Shown piece after piece: positions 51,645 through 61,768 of a stretch of DNA of 64,000 nucleotides. Each line of letters begins with the position of its first letter. Within the stretch, counting starts at the first letter, position 1. Made by a program: the position numbers and the translations under genes. The stretch is from Salinibacterium sp. PAMC 21357 (lineage in GTDB: Bacteria; Actinomycetota; Actinomycetes; Actinomycetales; Microbacteriaceae). Location of the stretch: contig NZ_AHWA01000002.1 of the NCBI RefSeq assembly GCF_000247645.1, forward strand, positions 124,001 through 188,000, in the 5' to 3' direction. The notes under the pieces were generated by a model. It made no database searches and was not told the origin of the DNA. It was given only the letters and a program-made list of their open reading frames with translations.

Positions 51645-53133
51645 TTCGGCCCCGGTACCGTCGCAGCCTCGTCGCCCTGCACCCGCCACATCTCGCGGGC
51701 AGCGTCCGGAATCCGCGATGCCCCCGAAATCGAATGTCCCGAGTGAGGCTGATTCATCGCGGTCCTCGCGGACTTCGCGGGCGCTAGCGGCCGCCGCGTC
51801 GTATATTCGTCCGGCCTCGTCAGAGACCGTTAACAGCGCGAACGGTGCAGCGTCAGAGACTGGATCGTCGGCGAACCCTCAGACCGGCGGGCCAGTTTCT
51901 GCCCGGGTTCCGGTAAAACGAATCTTCTCGGCCCAGTCGAGCAACTTTTTTCTTCTCCTCGGTACGACGCTCTTCCTCGTCATCTTCGGCCTAGTAATGG
52001 TGCTTTCGTCGTCCTCCGTCGAGTCGTTCACTGCCGACGAGGGATTCTTCGGAAAGTTTTTGCGCCAAGGGATGTTCGCACTGATCGGACTGCCGCTCAT
52101 GCTCCTTGCGTCACGAGCGCCTGTGGGTTTTTGGAAACGGTGGGCGTGGCCAGCGCTCATCCTCGGCGCCGTTCTTCAGCTCCTCGTCTTCATCCCCGGA
52201 ATCGGTTATGGCTACGGCGGAAACCAGAACTGGATTCGGATCGGCAACTCGTTTACCGCTCAACCCTCCGAGTTCGTGAAAGTCGCGGTAATTGTCTGGG
52301 TCGCCTGGGTTCTCTCGACGAAGCAGCACGTGCTCTCGGATTGGCGACAGGTGTTGCTGCCGGTTGGACCGGTAGCCGGTGCCGCTATCGGCTTTGTGCT
52401 CATCGGAAACGACTTGGGAACAGCATCCATCATGCTGCTTATCGTGTTCGGGTGCTTCTTCTTTGCCGGGGTAAGACTGCGGTTCCTTGCGGTCGGTGTA
52501 CTGGCGGTAGCGCTCGGGGCGATGCTCTTCGCCAGTACCAGCAGTTCTCGAAGTTCTCGTATCGGCGTCTGGCTTAACGGCTGCACCGAGCTTGACTATC
52601 AGGATGCGTGCTGGCAGATCGATCACGCCTACTGGGCTCTCGCGGGCGGCGGTATTTTTGGCACCGGGTTGGGCAACTCGGTTGCCAAACGCGGTTGGCT
52701 TCCCCACGCAGACAACGACTATATTTTTGCGATTATTGGTGAAGAACTTGGGCTAATCGGTGCGACCGTTGTTTTGTTACTTTTTGTGGTGTTGGCGATT
52801 GCCTTCATTCGCATCATCCGTTCGACGAACGACAGCTTTGTGAGAATCGCCACCGCCGGGGTCATGGTGTGGACCGTGGGTCAGGCATTCGTAAACTTTG
52901 CGGTTGTGCTGGGAGTCCTTCCCGTTCTTGGCGTTCCGTTACCTCTCATTTCGACGGGAGGCTCTGCCCTCATCGCGACCCTTCTAGCCATCGGCATCGT
53001 GTTGTCGTTTGCGCGAGCGGGCAATAAAGCCCAGGCTCGCCCTGCGACACCGGCACCGGCTGCGCCACCAACCCAATCAGCAGCTGACCGCTCACGCCTT
53101 CGGGCCGCTGACCGAGCACGAGGACGTCGATGA
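51601..53133 (+). CDS. ftsW: Septal peptidoglycan glycosyltransferase FtsW (SEDS)
   Basis: A 510-residue SEDS-family protein with an unusually long, Pro/Ser-rich cytosolic N-terminus (about 115 residues), then ten helices. Family marks are FGLVMVLSSSSVES, NQNWIRIGNSFTAQPSEFVKVA (conserved QPSE), IGNDLGTASIMLL, LPHADNDYIFAIIGEELGLIG and LGVPLPLISTGGSALIATL. It polymerises lipid II at the septum with FtsI. The start lies within murD, 44 bases before its stop, so it is coupled. The tail is basic. Confidence 0.96.
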   Translation: MTPPTPPQRPQRPNSSAPVPSQPRRPAPATSRGQRPESAMPPKSNVPSEADSSRSSRTSRALAAAASYIRPASSETVNSANGAASETGSSANPQTGGPVSARVPVKRIFSAQSSNFFLLLGTTLFLVIFGLVMVLSSSSVESFTADEGFFGKFLRQGMFALIGLPLMLLASRAPVGFWKRWAWPALILGAVLQLLVFIPGIGYGYGGNQNWIRIGNSFTAQPSEFVKVAVIVWVAWVLSTKQHVLSDWRQVLLPVGPVAGAAIGFVLIGNDLGTASIMLLIVFGCFFFAGVRLRFLAVGVLAVALGAMLFASTSSSRSSRIGVWLNGCTELDYQDACWQIDHAYWALAGGGIFGTGLGNSVAKRGWLPHADNDYIFAIIGEELGLIGATVVLLLFVVLAIAFIRIIRSTNDSFVRIATAGVMVWTVGQAFVNFAVVLGVLPVLGVPLPLISTGGSALIATLLAIGIVLSFARAGNKAQARPATPAPAAPPTQSAADRSRLRAADRARGRR

Positions 53134-54224
53134 CAACGTATTTGCTTGCTGGCGGAGGAACAGCTGGTCATGTGAATCCTCTTCTTGCTGTGGCTGAGCG
53201 CATTCGGGTGCGCGATCCAGAAGCTGAAGTTCTCGTACTCGGTACCGTTGAAGGGCTCGAGGCCCGACTGGTGCCTGAGCGCGGTTTCGAGTTGCTGACG
53301 ATCGACAAACTTCCCTTTCCTCGCAGACCTAACCGTGCAGCGCTGTCATTCCCGCGTCGACTGCGCGACACCATCAGTCAGGTGGCTGAGATCATTGAGC
53401 AACGCGGTGTAGACGTCGTCGTTGGTTTCGGAGGTTACGTCGCGGCGCCGGCATATCTAGGCGCCCGCAAAGCTGGCGTTCCTCTCGTCATTCATGAAGC
53501 GAATAGTCGCCCCGGTATTGCCAATCGCCTTGGTTCCTTCTTCACTTCGTTCGTCGGAACCGCGTTTGATCGCACCCCCATCCGCGGTGGTGTCGTCGTG
53601 GGGATGCCGCTTCGGGCAGAGATCGAAACGCTTGATCGCTTCGCCGCTCGAGCCGAAGCGGATGCGTTTTTTGGGCTTGACCCTAAGAAGCCAACCCTCC
53701 TCGTCACGGGTGGTTCTTCGGGAGCCAAACGACTGAATGACACCGTTGCTAGTTCGGTAACCCGAATCCTGGGCGCGGGCTGGCAAGTGCTCCACATTAC
53801 GGGCGAATATCGCGATGTGGTCGAAGATCCGAACTTGCCCGGGTATGTCGTGGTGAAGTACTGCGATCGCATGGAACTCGCGTTGGCCTCTGCCGATTTA
53901 GCAATCGCGCGTGCGGGCACGTCGACGGTCGCCGAATTGACGGGACTCGGCATCCCCGCAATTTATGTTCCGTATCCGGTCGGCAATGGCGAACAGAAAT
54001 ACAACGCCCGTACCGCCGTAGACGCGGGTGCTGCTGTTCTCGTCATGGACGCCCAGTTCACCAGTCAATGGGTGAGTAGCGAACTGGTCCCGATGCTGCG
54101 TAAACGGGCCCTCATAGCGGAAATGGCTGCTCGCGCATCGACGATCGGCGCGCTTGACGGCACTGAGCGAATGCTCGAACTCGTCGATCGAGCCCTTGCC
54201 CGCGATCTACCATTGACATCATGA
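53130..54224 (+). CDS. murG: UDP-N-acetylglucosamine--undecaprenyl-PP-MurNAc-pentapeptide GlcNAc transferase
   Basis: A 364-residue GT28 glycosyltransferase that converts lipid I to lipid II on the inner membrane face. [19 protein letters not shown] near 4-22 (first G loop), [41 protein letters not shown] and [24 protein letters not shown] in the UDP-GlcNAc site. ATGA overlaps with both neighbours (ftsW, murC). Confidence 0.97.
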   Translation: MTTYLLAGGGTAGHVNPLLAVAERIRVRDPEAEVLVLGTVEGLEARLVPERGFELLTIDKLPFPRRPNRAALSFPRRLRDTISQVAEIIEQRGVDVVVGFGGYVAAPAYLGARKAGVPLVIHEANSRPGIANRLGSFFTSFVGTAFDRTPIRGGVVVGMPLRAEIETLDRFAARAEADAFFGLDPKKPTLLVTGGSSGAKRLNDTVASSVTRILGAGWQVLHITGEYRDVVEDPNLPGYVVVKYCDRMELALASADLAIARAGTSTVAELTGLGIPAIYVPYPVGNGEQKYNARTAVDAGAAVLVMDAQFTSQWVSSELVPMLRKRALIAEMAARASTIGALDGTERMLELVDRALARDLPLTS

Positions 54225-55669
54225 TCTTTCCCGACCTGACTATGCCCTTGCCTGGCGCTTTAACTTCGGCCCATTTCGTGGGTGTTGGCGGCGCAGGAAT
54301 GAGCGGTATCGCACAGTTATTTTTGAACGCCGGGATCACGGTCACCGGATCTGATCGGGCAGCTAACGCGAACATTGAGGCGTTGCGCACAGCGGGAGCG
54401 ACGATCAACATCGGGCACGACGCCGCGCATCTTGGCGACGCTGACGCCTTGGTCTATACCGGCGCGCTTTGGCCGGATAATCCCGAGTACCTCGCGGCTG
54501 TCGCGCGCGGTATCCCGGTGTTGCACCGTTCTCAGGCGCTGGCGTGGTTAGTGGGAGGCACACGTCTCGTAGCTGTTGCCGGTGCGCATGGCAAGACGAC
54601 GTCGACGGGCATGATTATTACTGCCTTACGCGAATTGGGCGCTTCGCCGAGCTTCGTCAATGGCGGCGTAATCCAGGGCCTTGGCACAAGTTCGGGTTCA
54701 GGCACTGACGATCTCTTTGTCGTGGAAGCTGATGAGTCGGATGGGTCGTTCTTGGCGTACTCGACGGCGATTGCGCTGATCACGAATGTCGATGCTGATC
54801 ACCTCGACCACTATGGCTCGCACGAGGCCTTTGATGACGCTTTCGTCGAGTTCGCGTCACGGGCCTCTGAGGCCGTTGTCGTGTCCAGCGATGACGCTGG
54901 CGCAATTCGGGTCACTCAACGGTTGACGCACCAGAATGTCGTTACCTTCGGAGAAGCTGACGATGCAACGGTGCGGATGCATTCGCTGACGACCGAGGGT
55001 CCAGTCGCTTTCACCGTGGTGGTAGATGATCGCGAAGAGCGCGTGCAATTGTCGGTTCCTGGTCGCCATAATGCTGTCAATGCCACGGGCGCCATCGCTG
55101 TTCTTGTTGGGCTCGGCTTTGAGCTTGGCAGTGCGATCGATGCAGTGTCGACTTTCGCCGGCACCCAGCGTCGATTCGAACTGCATGCCACTGTCGATGG
55201 CGTGAGCGTTTACGACGACTACGCTCATCACCCTACCGAGGTCGAGGCGGCGTTGAGCGGCGCGCGGAGTGTCTTGGGTGGGGGAAAGCTGATCGCCGTA
55301 CATCAGCCGCATCTGTTTAGTCGCACTCGCGATATGGCCACGGAATTCGCCGAGGTGTATGAACGCCTTGCGGACCACACTGTCGTTCTTGACGTCTTCG
55401 GAGCGCGCGAAGATCCTATTCCCGGTGTCACCGGTGAGCTTGTTTCTTCGCAATTCACGGATGCTACACGCGTCGACTTTGAGCCGGACTGGCAGAGCGC
55501 GGCAGACCGAGTGGCGGAGCTCGCGCATCCAGGCGACATCGTGATGACGCTCAGTTGTGGAGATGTCTACCGGATTATCCCGCAGCTGGTTGCTGCATTA
55601 GAAGACCGTGGGGTTGCGACCGGAGTGGTGTCGGCAGGGGCAGATCAGGTGCCGAGTGAAGAGGCCTGA
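54221..55669 (+). CDS. murC: UDP-N-acetylmuramate--L-alanine ligase
   Basis: A 482-residue Mur ligase. [18 protein letters not shown] near 18-35, [16 protein letters not shown] near 118-133, [24 protein letters not shown] and [15 protein letters not shown] place it as MurC, which starts the peptide stem. It overlaps murG by 4 and ftsQ by 14 bases. Confidence 0.97.
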   Translation: MIFPDLTMPLPGALTSAHFVGVGGAGMSGIAQLFLNAGITVTGSDRAANANIEALRTAGATINIGHDAAHLGDADALVYTGALWPDNPEYLAAVARGIPVLHRSQALAWLVGGTRLVAVAGAHGKTTSTGMIITALRELGASPSFVNGGVIQGLGTSSGSGTDDLFVVEADESDGSFLAYSTAIALITNVDADHLDHYGSHEAFDDAFVEFASRASEAVVVSSDDAGAIRVTQRLTHQNVVTFGEADDATVRMHSLTTEGPVAFTVVVDDREERVQLSVPGRHNAVNATGAIAVLVGLGFELGSAIDAVSTFAGTQRRFELHATVDGVSVYDDYAHHPTEVEAALSGARSVLGGGKLIAVHQPHLFSRTRDMATEFAEVYERLADHTVVLDVFGAREDPIPGVTGELVSSQFTDATRVDFEPDWQSAADRVAELAHPGDIVMTLSCGDVYRIIPQLVAALEDRGVATGVVSAGADQVPSEEA

Positions 55670-56744
55670 GGGTTTCGATAAGCCGGCTCCCGAGTCGCTC
55701 GGTCAGAGCGCTACGCCGCGACGCAAACGTGCAGCAGCGTCAACGGCAACTCCAACAGCTAAGACACGCGCAGAGTCGAGTCCGAAATTAACTCCGAATC
55801 CGGCGCCGAAATCGACTACGTCGAGTGGGGCGTCTCGACCGAAACCAGCCGCCTCCGCCGCTTCAGCGCAGACCGTTGCAGACCAGCATGAATCGAAAAA
55901 CCCTGCCACAAAACCGCGTGCTGAGCGCAGGGCTCGTCCTCTGCGCAGCAGTCGTGAGCCGAACCCTGATGCTCTTGCCAAGAAACGCTTGCGCCAAGCC
56001 GCGCGGGCACGAAAGCGTGCGGAGCGCGCAGAGTTGCGTCGCTTCACGAGGCGCGCGCGCAATCGCAAAATAGTTCTTCTTTCGATCGCGGGCCTTACGG
56101 CGTCGCTTCTCGCGCTCATTGCCGTTGCTGTTTTTTCCCCGATTTTGGCCCTCCGATCAGTCGTCATAGACGGCACGAACCGCATCGCTCCGGCGGAGAT
56201 TCAGGCTGCTTTAGAGTCGCAAATGGGAACTCCTCTTGCGTTGCTCGATTTCGATGTCATTACCGAAGAACTCTCAGTCTTTCCCTTGATTCGAAGTTAT
56301 GTCACGGAGATCGTGCCGCCAGATACTTTGCTAGTTCACATCGTCGAGCGCGAACCGATTGGTGCAATCCAGGTCGATGGAGTCTTTCGTCTGGTAGATC
56401 CGGCGGGCATCACTATTCAAGAGTCCGCGGAAAGCATTGCTGGCGTGCCGTTGATCGATGTAGGGGGAGCGGATACGTCAAGCTCCGCATTCGCTGCGGT
56501 TACCGAAGTGCTGCTGACCCTTCCGGCTGACTTACGCGTGAGAGTTACGAGCGCATCCGCTACGACGAAAGATGATGTGTCGTTTGTGCTTTCGGGAGTC
56601 GGTCAAGGGGTGGTGTGGGGCAGTGCAAGCGAGTCAGCTCGCAAGGCTGCACTTTTGGCACGCTTAATCGAACGCACGGATGCCGGCAGCGCGGGAGAGT
56701 TTGACGTTTCAGCTCCCAGCAATGGAATTTTCCGACCGAGTTAG
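55656..56744 (+). CDS. ftsQ: Cell division protein FtsQ (POTRA domain)
   Basis: A 362-residue bitopic protein. The cytosolic N-terminus (about 140 residues) is unusually long, rich in Ala, Lys and Arg; one helix follows ([21 protein letters not shown]), then the POTRA domain [28 protein letters not shown] and the FtsQ domain. It recruits FtsL and FtsB to the septum. A GTG at 55656 with AGGTG upstream was used; an earlier GTG-like extension lies inside murC. The 241-base gap to ftsZ is the longest inside the dcw cluster. Confidence 0.93.
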   Translation: MKRPEGFDKPAPESLGQSATPRRKRAAASTATPTAKTRAESSPKLTPNPAPKSTTSSGASRPKPAASAASAQTVADQHESKNPATKPRAERRARPLRSSREPNPDALAKKRLRQAARARKRAERAELRRFTRRARNRKIVLLSIAGLTASLLALIAVAVFSPILALRSVVIDGTNRIAPAEIQAALESQMGTPLALLDFDVITEELSVFPLIRSYVTEIVPPDTLLVHIVEREPIGAIQVDGVFRLVDPAGITIQESAESIAGVPLIDVGGADTSSSAFAAVTEVLLTLPADLRVRVTSASATTKDDVSFVLSGVGQGVVWGSASESARKAALLARLIERTDAGSAGEFDVSAPSNGIFRPS

Positions 56745-56944
56745 CAGGAAGTGCTCGGCTCGTTCCTCTGGCGCCCGGTATGGCAGGTTCACCAGTTCTG
56801 TCCGATTTACTGCTCTCAGTAATCTCGCGACTCTGATTCCCGTAAATTGCCAGAACACTTTCCGACACGCGGCGAGCGGTGACTCTCTGTTGCGCTGTCT
56901 CCGCATACTCTCAACAAAAGAAATACATACTGAGCATAACTTTA

Positions 56945-56961
56945 AACCTCAAGTCGAGGTT
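56945..56961. promoter_or_regulatory. Inverted repeat upstream of ftsZ, candidate FtsR site
   Basis: AACCTC, AAGTC, GAGGTT is an inverted repeat 24 bases before the ftsZ GTG. It resembles MerR-type operators, and FtsR (a MerR-like regulator encoded at 25500-26198) activates ftsZ in C. glutamicum. Whether it is FtsR that binds here is inference. Confidence 0.55.
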
Positions 56962-56985
56962 GATAGTTTCCAGTGGAGGCCGAAC

Positions 56986-58143
56986 GTGACATCAAACCAG
57001 AACTACCTCGCCGTGATCAAGGTAGTCGGCATCGGTGGTGGCGGAGTTAACGCCGTCAACCGAATGATCGAGCTCGGCCTGCGAGGCGTCGAGTTTATTG
57101 CGATCAATACCGACGCCCAAGCACTGCTAATGAGCGACGCAGACGTCAAACTTGACGTCGGTCGTGAACTGACTAGAGGACTCGGCGCAGGCGCTGACCC
57201 TGAGGTCGGTCGTCGAGCTGCCGAAGACCACGCCGAAGAGATCGAAGAAGCGCTTGCTGGCGCCGACATGGTTTTCGTCACTGCGGGAGAAGGCGGCGGA
57301 ACCGGCACCGGTGGCGCCCCCGTGGTTGCCCGGATCGCGAAGTCGATCGGAGCCCTCACAATTGGTGTTGTCACGAAGCCCTTTGGCTTCGAAGGCAAGC
57401 GCCGATCGTCGCAAGCTGAGATCGGTGTTGAGACTCTCAAGAACGAGGTCGACACCCTTATCGTCGTACCGAACGACCGTCTCCTCGAGATCAGCGACCG
57501 TGGCATCAGCATGCTCGAAGCCTTTTCGACCGCTGATCAGGTTCTCCTCGCCGGCGTCCAAGGCATTACTGATCTCATCACGACCCCGGGCCTTATCAAC
57601 CTCGACTTCGCCGACGTCAAGTCCGTGATGCAGGGCGCAGGCTCCGCCTTGATGGGAATTGGTTCTTCACGCGGGGCCGACCGGGCCATAAAAGCGGCAG
57701 AACTTGCTGTGGCATCCCCACTGCTCGAAGCCAGTATCGATGGCGCACACGGAGTGCTGCTCTCGATCCAGGGCGGATCCAATCTCGGAATCTTTGAGAT
57801 CAATGACGCGGCTCGACTCGTGCAAGAGGCTGTGCATCCAGAAGCCAACATCATCTTTGGTGCTGTCATCGACGACACTCTCGGTGACGAAGTGCGCGTG
57901 ACTGTTATCGCAGCAGGGTTCGATGGTGGTGAGCCATCAGCGAAGCCCGTTGAGGGGCGCCGTACCAACTACGTCGTACCTGAGGCGCCCGCTGAGCACA
58001 TTGCTGCGGCCGAGAAGTCTGCCGTCAAGGACACCGATTGGAAGTCGCAAGCAACTGTTGTGCCCGCGGCCACCATCGATCGCAGTTTTGATGATGACGC
58101 CGAGAACGACAACGACCTCGACGTTCCCGACTTCCTGAAGTAG
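56986..58143 (+). CDS. ftsZ: Cell division protein FtsZ
   Basis: A 385-residue tubulin-like GTPase forming the Z ring. [17 protein letters not shown] near 13-29, [10 protein letters not shown], the tubulin signature [15 protein letters not shown] near 99-113, [10 protein letters not shown] and the T7-loop [11 protein letters not shown] near 205-215; the C-terminal peptide LDVPDFLK binds SepF/FtsW partners. A GTG start is set by GGAGG six bases upstream. Earlier frame opening reaches into ftsQ by chance. Confidence 0.98.
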   Translation: MTSNQNYLAVIKVVGIGGGGVNAVNRMIELGLRGVEFIAINTDAQALLMSDADVKLDVGRELTRGLGAGADPEVGRRAAEDHAEEIEEALAGADMVFVTAGEGGGTGTGGAPVVARIAKSIGALTIGVVTKPFGFEGKRRSSQAEIGVETLKNEVDTLIVVPNDRLLEISDRGISMLEAFSTADQVLLAGVQGITDLITTPGLINLDFADVKSVMQGAGSALMGIGSSRGADRAIKAAELAVASPLLEASIDGAHGVLLSIQGGSNLGIFEINDAARLVQEAVHPEANIIFGAVIDDTLGDEVRVTVIAAGFDGGEPSAKPVEGRRTNYVVPEAPAEHIAAAEKSAVKDTDWKSQATVVPAATIDRSFDDDAENDNDLDVPDFLK

Positions 58144-58148
58144 CAGTG

Positions 58149-58835
58149 ATGCCTGACTCCACACCGTTGGGTCACAGACTCGCAGAGGTCGACGAACAGA
58201 TCGCGGATGCCGCACGCGCGGCATCCCGCGATCTGTCGTCGATCTCTAGGATCGTCATCACGAAGTTCCACCCCGCAAGTTTGGTTCGTGAACTCTTTGC
58301 ACTCGGGGTTCGGGAATTCGGCGAGAGTCGGCATCAAGAGGCTCAGCCCAAGGTCGCCGAGTTATCTGATCTCGACGCGCGATGGAGCTTTGTGGGACAG
58401 CTGCAGAGCAAGAAAGCACGTCAAGTGCGTGCTTATTGTCAGGCGATCCATTCGGTCGACCGTGATTCTCTGATTTCAGCACTGGCGACAGATGACGCGG
58501 TCACGCCGCTCGATGTTTTTGTGCAGGTCAATCTCACTGATGACGGCGGCCGCGGGGGAGTGCTTCCCAGCGAACTAGAAGGTTTCGTCGATCGCGTGGC
58601 CGAGGCCGCGGGAATCGAGCTGAGAGGTCTCATGGGGGTGGCGCCGCTTGGTGAAGACCCGAGGCCGTCGTTTGCCGCTCTAAGGTCGCTTTCTGAGCGC
58701 ATAGGGGCGCAGCATCCGACCGCGGGCGCGCTCTCGATGGGAATGTCGGGCGACTTCGCGGAAGCAATCGCCGAAGGCGCGACACACCTTCGAATTGGCA
58801 CGGCAATCACGGGAAAACGCCCTGACCATGGTTAA
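58149..58835 (+). CDS. YggS/PLPBP-family pyridoxal phosphate protein
   Basis: A 228-residue alanine-racemase-fold protein with no known reaction; it binds PLP and keeps vitamin B6 and amino acid pools balanced. RIVITKFHPASLVRELFALG has the PLP lysine, FGESRHQEAQPKV, WSFVGQLQSKKARQV and LSMGMSGDFAEAIAEGATHLRIGTAI. ATG at 58149 is preferred over GTG at 58146. The gene always lies between ftsZ and sepF in actinobacteria; here pgeF is missing between them. Confidence 0.94.
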   Translation: MPDSTPLGHRLAEVDEQIADAARAASRDLSSISRIVITKFHPASLVRELFALGVREFGESRHQEAQPKVAELSDLDARWSFVGQLQSKKARQVRAYCQAIHSVDRDSLISALATDDAVTPLDVFVQVNLTDDGGRGGVLPSELEGFVDRVAEAAGIELRGLMGVAPLGEDPRPSFAALRSLSERIGAQHPTAGALSMGMSGDFAEAIAEGATHLRIGTAITGKRPDHG

Positions 58836-58871
58836 TCTCGAAGCAGAAGCTTCACCACTCGGAGGATTATT

Positions 58872-59333
58872 ATGGCCAACCCACTGCGCAAGACAATGGT
58901 CTACCTCGGCCTCGCCGACGAAGATTACGAATACGAGCAGGGGCCGGTTGCGCCGGTTGCCCCTGTTGCAGCAGCACAGGCACCAGCGAGTTCCAATCGC
59001 GCGCCAGTCACTCCTTTGCGTCGCGCTGCGCCCAGTACTGCGGAGGCAGAAATGAACGAAATTTTGACGGTGCACCCGCGCCAGTACAAGGACGCCCAAC
59101 TCATCGCTGAGAACTTCCGCGAGGGCATCCCAGTAATCATCAACCTCTCGCAGATGAGCGAGCCGGATGCCCGCCGCCTGGTGGACTTCGCAAGCGGTCT
59201 GTCACAGGGGCTCTACGGAAAGATCGAACGCGTCACCAGCAAGGTCTTCCTTCTCTCTCCAGCACACGTTGCGGTCAGTGGAGAACAGGCTGAGGTTGAG
59301 TCGGACGTTGACGCATCGTTTTTCGGCCAGTAA
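58872..59333 (+). CDS. sepF: Cell division protein SepF
   Basis: A 153-residue Sep[22 protein letters not shown] at the N-terminal membrane-targeting helix, an Ala/Pro linker, then the core domain (64-145) [20 protein letters not shown] and [23 protein letters not shown]. It tethers FtsZ to the membrane; actinobacteria lack FtsA and depend on it. GGAGG precedes ATG. Confidence 0.97.
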   Translation: MANPLRKTMVYLGLADEDYEYEQGPVAPVAPVAAAQAPASSNRAPVTPLRRAAPSTAEAEMNEILTVHPRQYKDAQLIAENFREGIPVIINLSQMSEPDARRLVDFASGLSQGLYGKIERVTSKVFLLSPAHVAVSGEQAEVESDVDASFFGQ

Positions 59334-59377
59334 CTAGCCTGCACAACGTCACTGATTTTGACCGGTAACCTAGAAGG

Positions 59378-59671
59378 GTGAATCCGGTTTCTATTATCGC
59401 CACGGTGGCCATTTACGCCATCAACCTCTTTATGCTCGCGATGTGGGCTCGATTTATTCTCGATCTCGTCGTTGTCTTCGCCAGAGGGTGGCGCCCCAGC
59501 GGTGTCGGCTTGGTTCTTTCTGAAGTGGTCTTCACGATCACTGATCCGCCGATCAAGGCGGTGCGCAAGGTTGTTCCAACAATTCGTATCGGCAATGGTG
59601 CCCTCGATTTGTCGTGGATGTTGGTCATGCTTGCGTGCATTATTTTAACCTCCATTTTGCGGGGCTTTTAG
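59378..59671 (+). CDS. YggT-family membrane protein
   Basis: A 97-residue protein with two hydrophobic segments, IATVAIYAINLFMLAMWARFIL near 4-25 and ALDLSWMLVMLACIILTSIL near 75-95, joined by a conserved amphipathic loop with VVFTITDPPIKAVRKVVPTI. It is fixed between sepF and divIVA in actinobacteria and perhaps supports polar growth. GTG start. Confidence 0.93.
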   Translation: MNPVSIIATVAIYAINLFMLAMWARFILDLVVVFARGWRPSGVGLVLSEVVFTITDPPIKAVRKVVPTIRIGNGALDLSWMLVMLACIILTSILRGF

Positions 59672-59797
59672 AACTTGCCGCTGTCGATGTACTCTTATCG
59701 GAGAGCATGCGGCAACTAATCAGGTTTCGTCATTACGATGTGACGCGAACGTTGAACGTTCTGTATACGTTGAAAGAAAGTTTTAGAGGTGGCGGCA

Positions 59798-60622
59798 ATG
59801 GCTTTGACTCCAGAAGATGTAGTTAACAAGCGGTTTGAATCAACAAAATTCCGCGAGGGATACGACCAAGATGATGTCGACGATTTTCTCGACGAGGTCG
59901 TCGTTGAGTTGCGCCGTCTCAATAATGAGAACGAAGAGCTTCGTCAGCGTTTGACCGCTGCCGAATCGCGTTCGAGTGAATTGCAACAGTCGGCGATCAG
60001 CGCATCCGCTGCACCCGCACCGGTTGCAGCCTCCGCGCCAGCAGCGCTCGAGAGCGCCCCGGCGCCCGCGGCGCCCGCCATCCCGGCGCCTGAGCCAGTT
60101 TCCTCGGCTCTCGACGATGCCAGCAGCACCAATAACTTGCTCCAACTTGCGCGCCGCCTGCATGAAGAGCACGTACGCGAAGGTATCGCTAAGCGAGACG
60201 CGTTGATCGCTGAGGGTCAAGCAACGGCCGCTGAGATCGTTGCCGATGCAGAAGCTCGCCAGCGTGAGCAAATCGGCACTCTCGAAAAGGAGCGCGAAGC
60301 AATCGTTGGCACCATCGAGAAAGAGCGCGAATCGATCGTCGGCTCGCTCGAGCAGGAGCGTCAAGCAATTGAAAGCCGCATCGAGTCGCTGCAGAACTTC
60401 GAACGTGAGTACCGCGAGAAGCTGAAGAGCTACATCGAAGGTCAACTACACGAACTCGATTCCGCCAGTCTCGTTTCGGCCGGTGCACCTACCCAAGAGT
60501 CGGCTCAGCAAGAGTCTGGTTCAGCCGGCCAGCCTTCTGGCCACTTGACGCCTGAAGACTTCGCTGCGCCTCAGTCGGCACAGCAGCCTCCGGCAAGCTT
60601 CACTGGTTTCTCCGGAAACTAG
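59798..60622 (+). CDS. divIVA: DivIVA/Wag31 polar growth protein
   Basis: A 274-residue coiled-coil protein that gathers at the poles and directs wall growth. The N-terminal lipid-binding domain reads MALTPEDVVNKRFESTKFRE and GYDQDDVDDFLDEVVVELRRL; a Pro/Ala linker (75-110) precedes a long coiled coil (110-215) with EKERE repeats. ATG at 59798 follows AGAGGTGG; an earlier GTG at 59789 overlaps that site. A terminator follows. Confidence 0.97.
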   Translation: MALTPEDVVNKRFESTKFREGYDQDDVDDFLDEVVVELRRLNNENEELRQRLTAAESRSSELQQSAISASAAPAPVAASAPAALESAPAPAAPAIPAPEPVSSALDDASSTNNLLQLARRLHEEHVREGIAKRDALIAEGQATAAEIVADAEARQREQIGTLEKEREAIVGTIEKERESIVGSLEQERQAIESRIESLQNFEREYREKLKSYIEGQLHELDSASLVSAGAPTQESAQQESGSAGQPSGHLTPEDFAAPQSAQQPPASFTGFSGN

Positions 60623-60634
60623 TTATTCGCACAG

Positions 60635-60682
60635 GCCGTCAGCAGTCGGTGAGCTTCGGCTCCGCCACTGCTGGCGGCTTTT
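60635..60682 (+). terminator. Intrinsic terminator after divIVA
   Basis: GCCGTCAGCAGT...GAGC (60635-60654) and GCTC...ACTGCTGGCGGC (60659-60678) form a 20-base stem with a few mismatches and a TTCG loop, ending in TTTT. It closes the dcw transcript before rluA. Confidence 0.85.
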
Positions 60683-60780
60683 GCTATGTTCGCGCACCGA
60701 TCGCAACACCACGGTGTGGGATCGTACCGGGCAAGCAAACACATTTGCAACGTTATTAGGCACGAAATCAAGGAGCAGTA

Positions 60781-61701
60781 GTGGAAACCCGTAGTTTGCC
60801 GGTTCCTGAAGGGCTTGCCGGGCAGCGCGTAGACGCAGCCCTCGCCAAACTTCTTGGCTTTTCCCGCACTTTTGCCGCAGAGGTAGCGGAAAACGGCGGC
60901 GTCACGATGGATGGCGTCGCGGTCGGAAAGTCTGACCGACTCGCCGCTGATGCGTGGCTAGAAGTTACTTGGGTTTCCAAGACAGAGCCAACCATCGTTC
61001 CGGTAGTACTCGACACGCTTGGCATCATTTATGACGACGAACACATCGTCGTTGTGGATAAGCCCGCTGGTGTGGCGGCCCACCCCTCGGTCGGCTGGGA
61101 CGGCGTCACTGTTCTCGGTGCTCTTGCCGGGGCCGGCTACCGTATTTCCACGTCGGGCGCTGCTGAGCGTGCGGGAATCGTGCACCGCTTAGATGCTGGC
61201 ACAAGCGGACTCATGGTCGTTGCAAAGTCAGAGTTGGCTTACACCGAACTGAAGCGCCTATTTCACGACCGGGAAGTAAATAAGGTTTACCACTCGGTTG
61301 TTCAAGGGCATCCCGACCCCCTCGCGGGAACAATCGATGCTCCGATCGGTCGTCATCCAGGCTCGAGCTGGAAGTTTGCGGTCGTTGCCGGTGGCAAGGA
61401 CTCAATCACTCACTACGAAACCCTGGAAGCCTTCCCTTCGGCGGCTCTTGTTGAGGTCCAGTTGGAAACTGGGCGCACTCACCAAATCCGCGTGCATATG
61501 GCAGCTCAACGGCATCCGTGCGTTGGTGACAGCATGTACGGAGCAGATCCCACGATCTCCGCCAGACTCGGCCTGACTCGCCAGTGGTTGCATGCCCATA
61601 AGCTGGGCTTCGCGCATCCTGCAACCGGTGAACAGGTGCTATTTGAGTCCCCGTATCCGGCTGACCTTCAGGCTGCACTTGAGGTGCTTCGGGGCGACTA
61701 G
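60781..61701 (+). CDS. RluA-family 23S rRNA pseudouridine synthase (RluD-like)
   Basis: A 306-residue protein. S4 domain at the N-terminus ([22 protein letters not shown]), then the catalytic domain with [19 protein letters not shown], where Asp is the nucleophile, and a C-terminal [18 protein letters not shown] start follows AAGGAG. It modifies 23S rRNA uridines (target inferred). The gene comes straight after the divIVA terminator; an lspA gene usual at this spot is missing. Confidence 0.95.
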   Translation: METRSLPVPEGLAGQRVDAALAKLLGFSRTFAAEVAENGGVTMDGVAVGKSDRLAADAWLEVTWVSKTEPTIVPVVLDTLGIIYDDEHIVVVDKPAGVAAHPSVGWDGVTVLGALAGAGYRISTSGAAERAGIVHRLDAGTSGLMVVAKSELAYTELKRLFHDREVNKVYHSVVQGHPDPLAGTIDAPIGRHPGSSWKFAVVAGGKDSITHYETLEAFPSAALVEVQLETGRTHQIRVHMAAQRHPCVGDSMYGADPTISARLGLTRQWLHAHKLGFAHPATGEQVLFESPYPADLQAALEVLRGD

Positions 61702-61768
61702 GGCGCGTCAATTAGAGTCTGTTTGAGGTGCTGGCTTAGGCTGGATTTCGAAAGAATTCGGGGTTTCT

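Noticed and set aside
54857-55528. 223-codon open frame antisense to murC
   Set aside because: Shadow of a conserved enzyme gene.
56680-56985. 102-codon upstream extension of ftsZ
   Set aside because: It starts inside ftsQ in another frame; FtsZ homologues begin near the GTG at 56986, which has a GGAGG.
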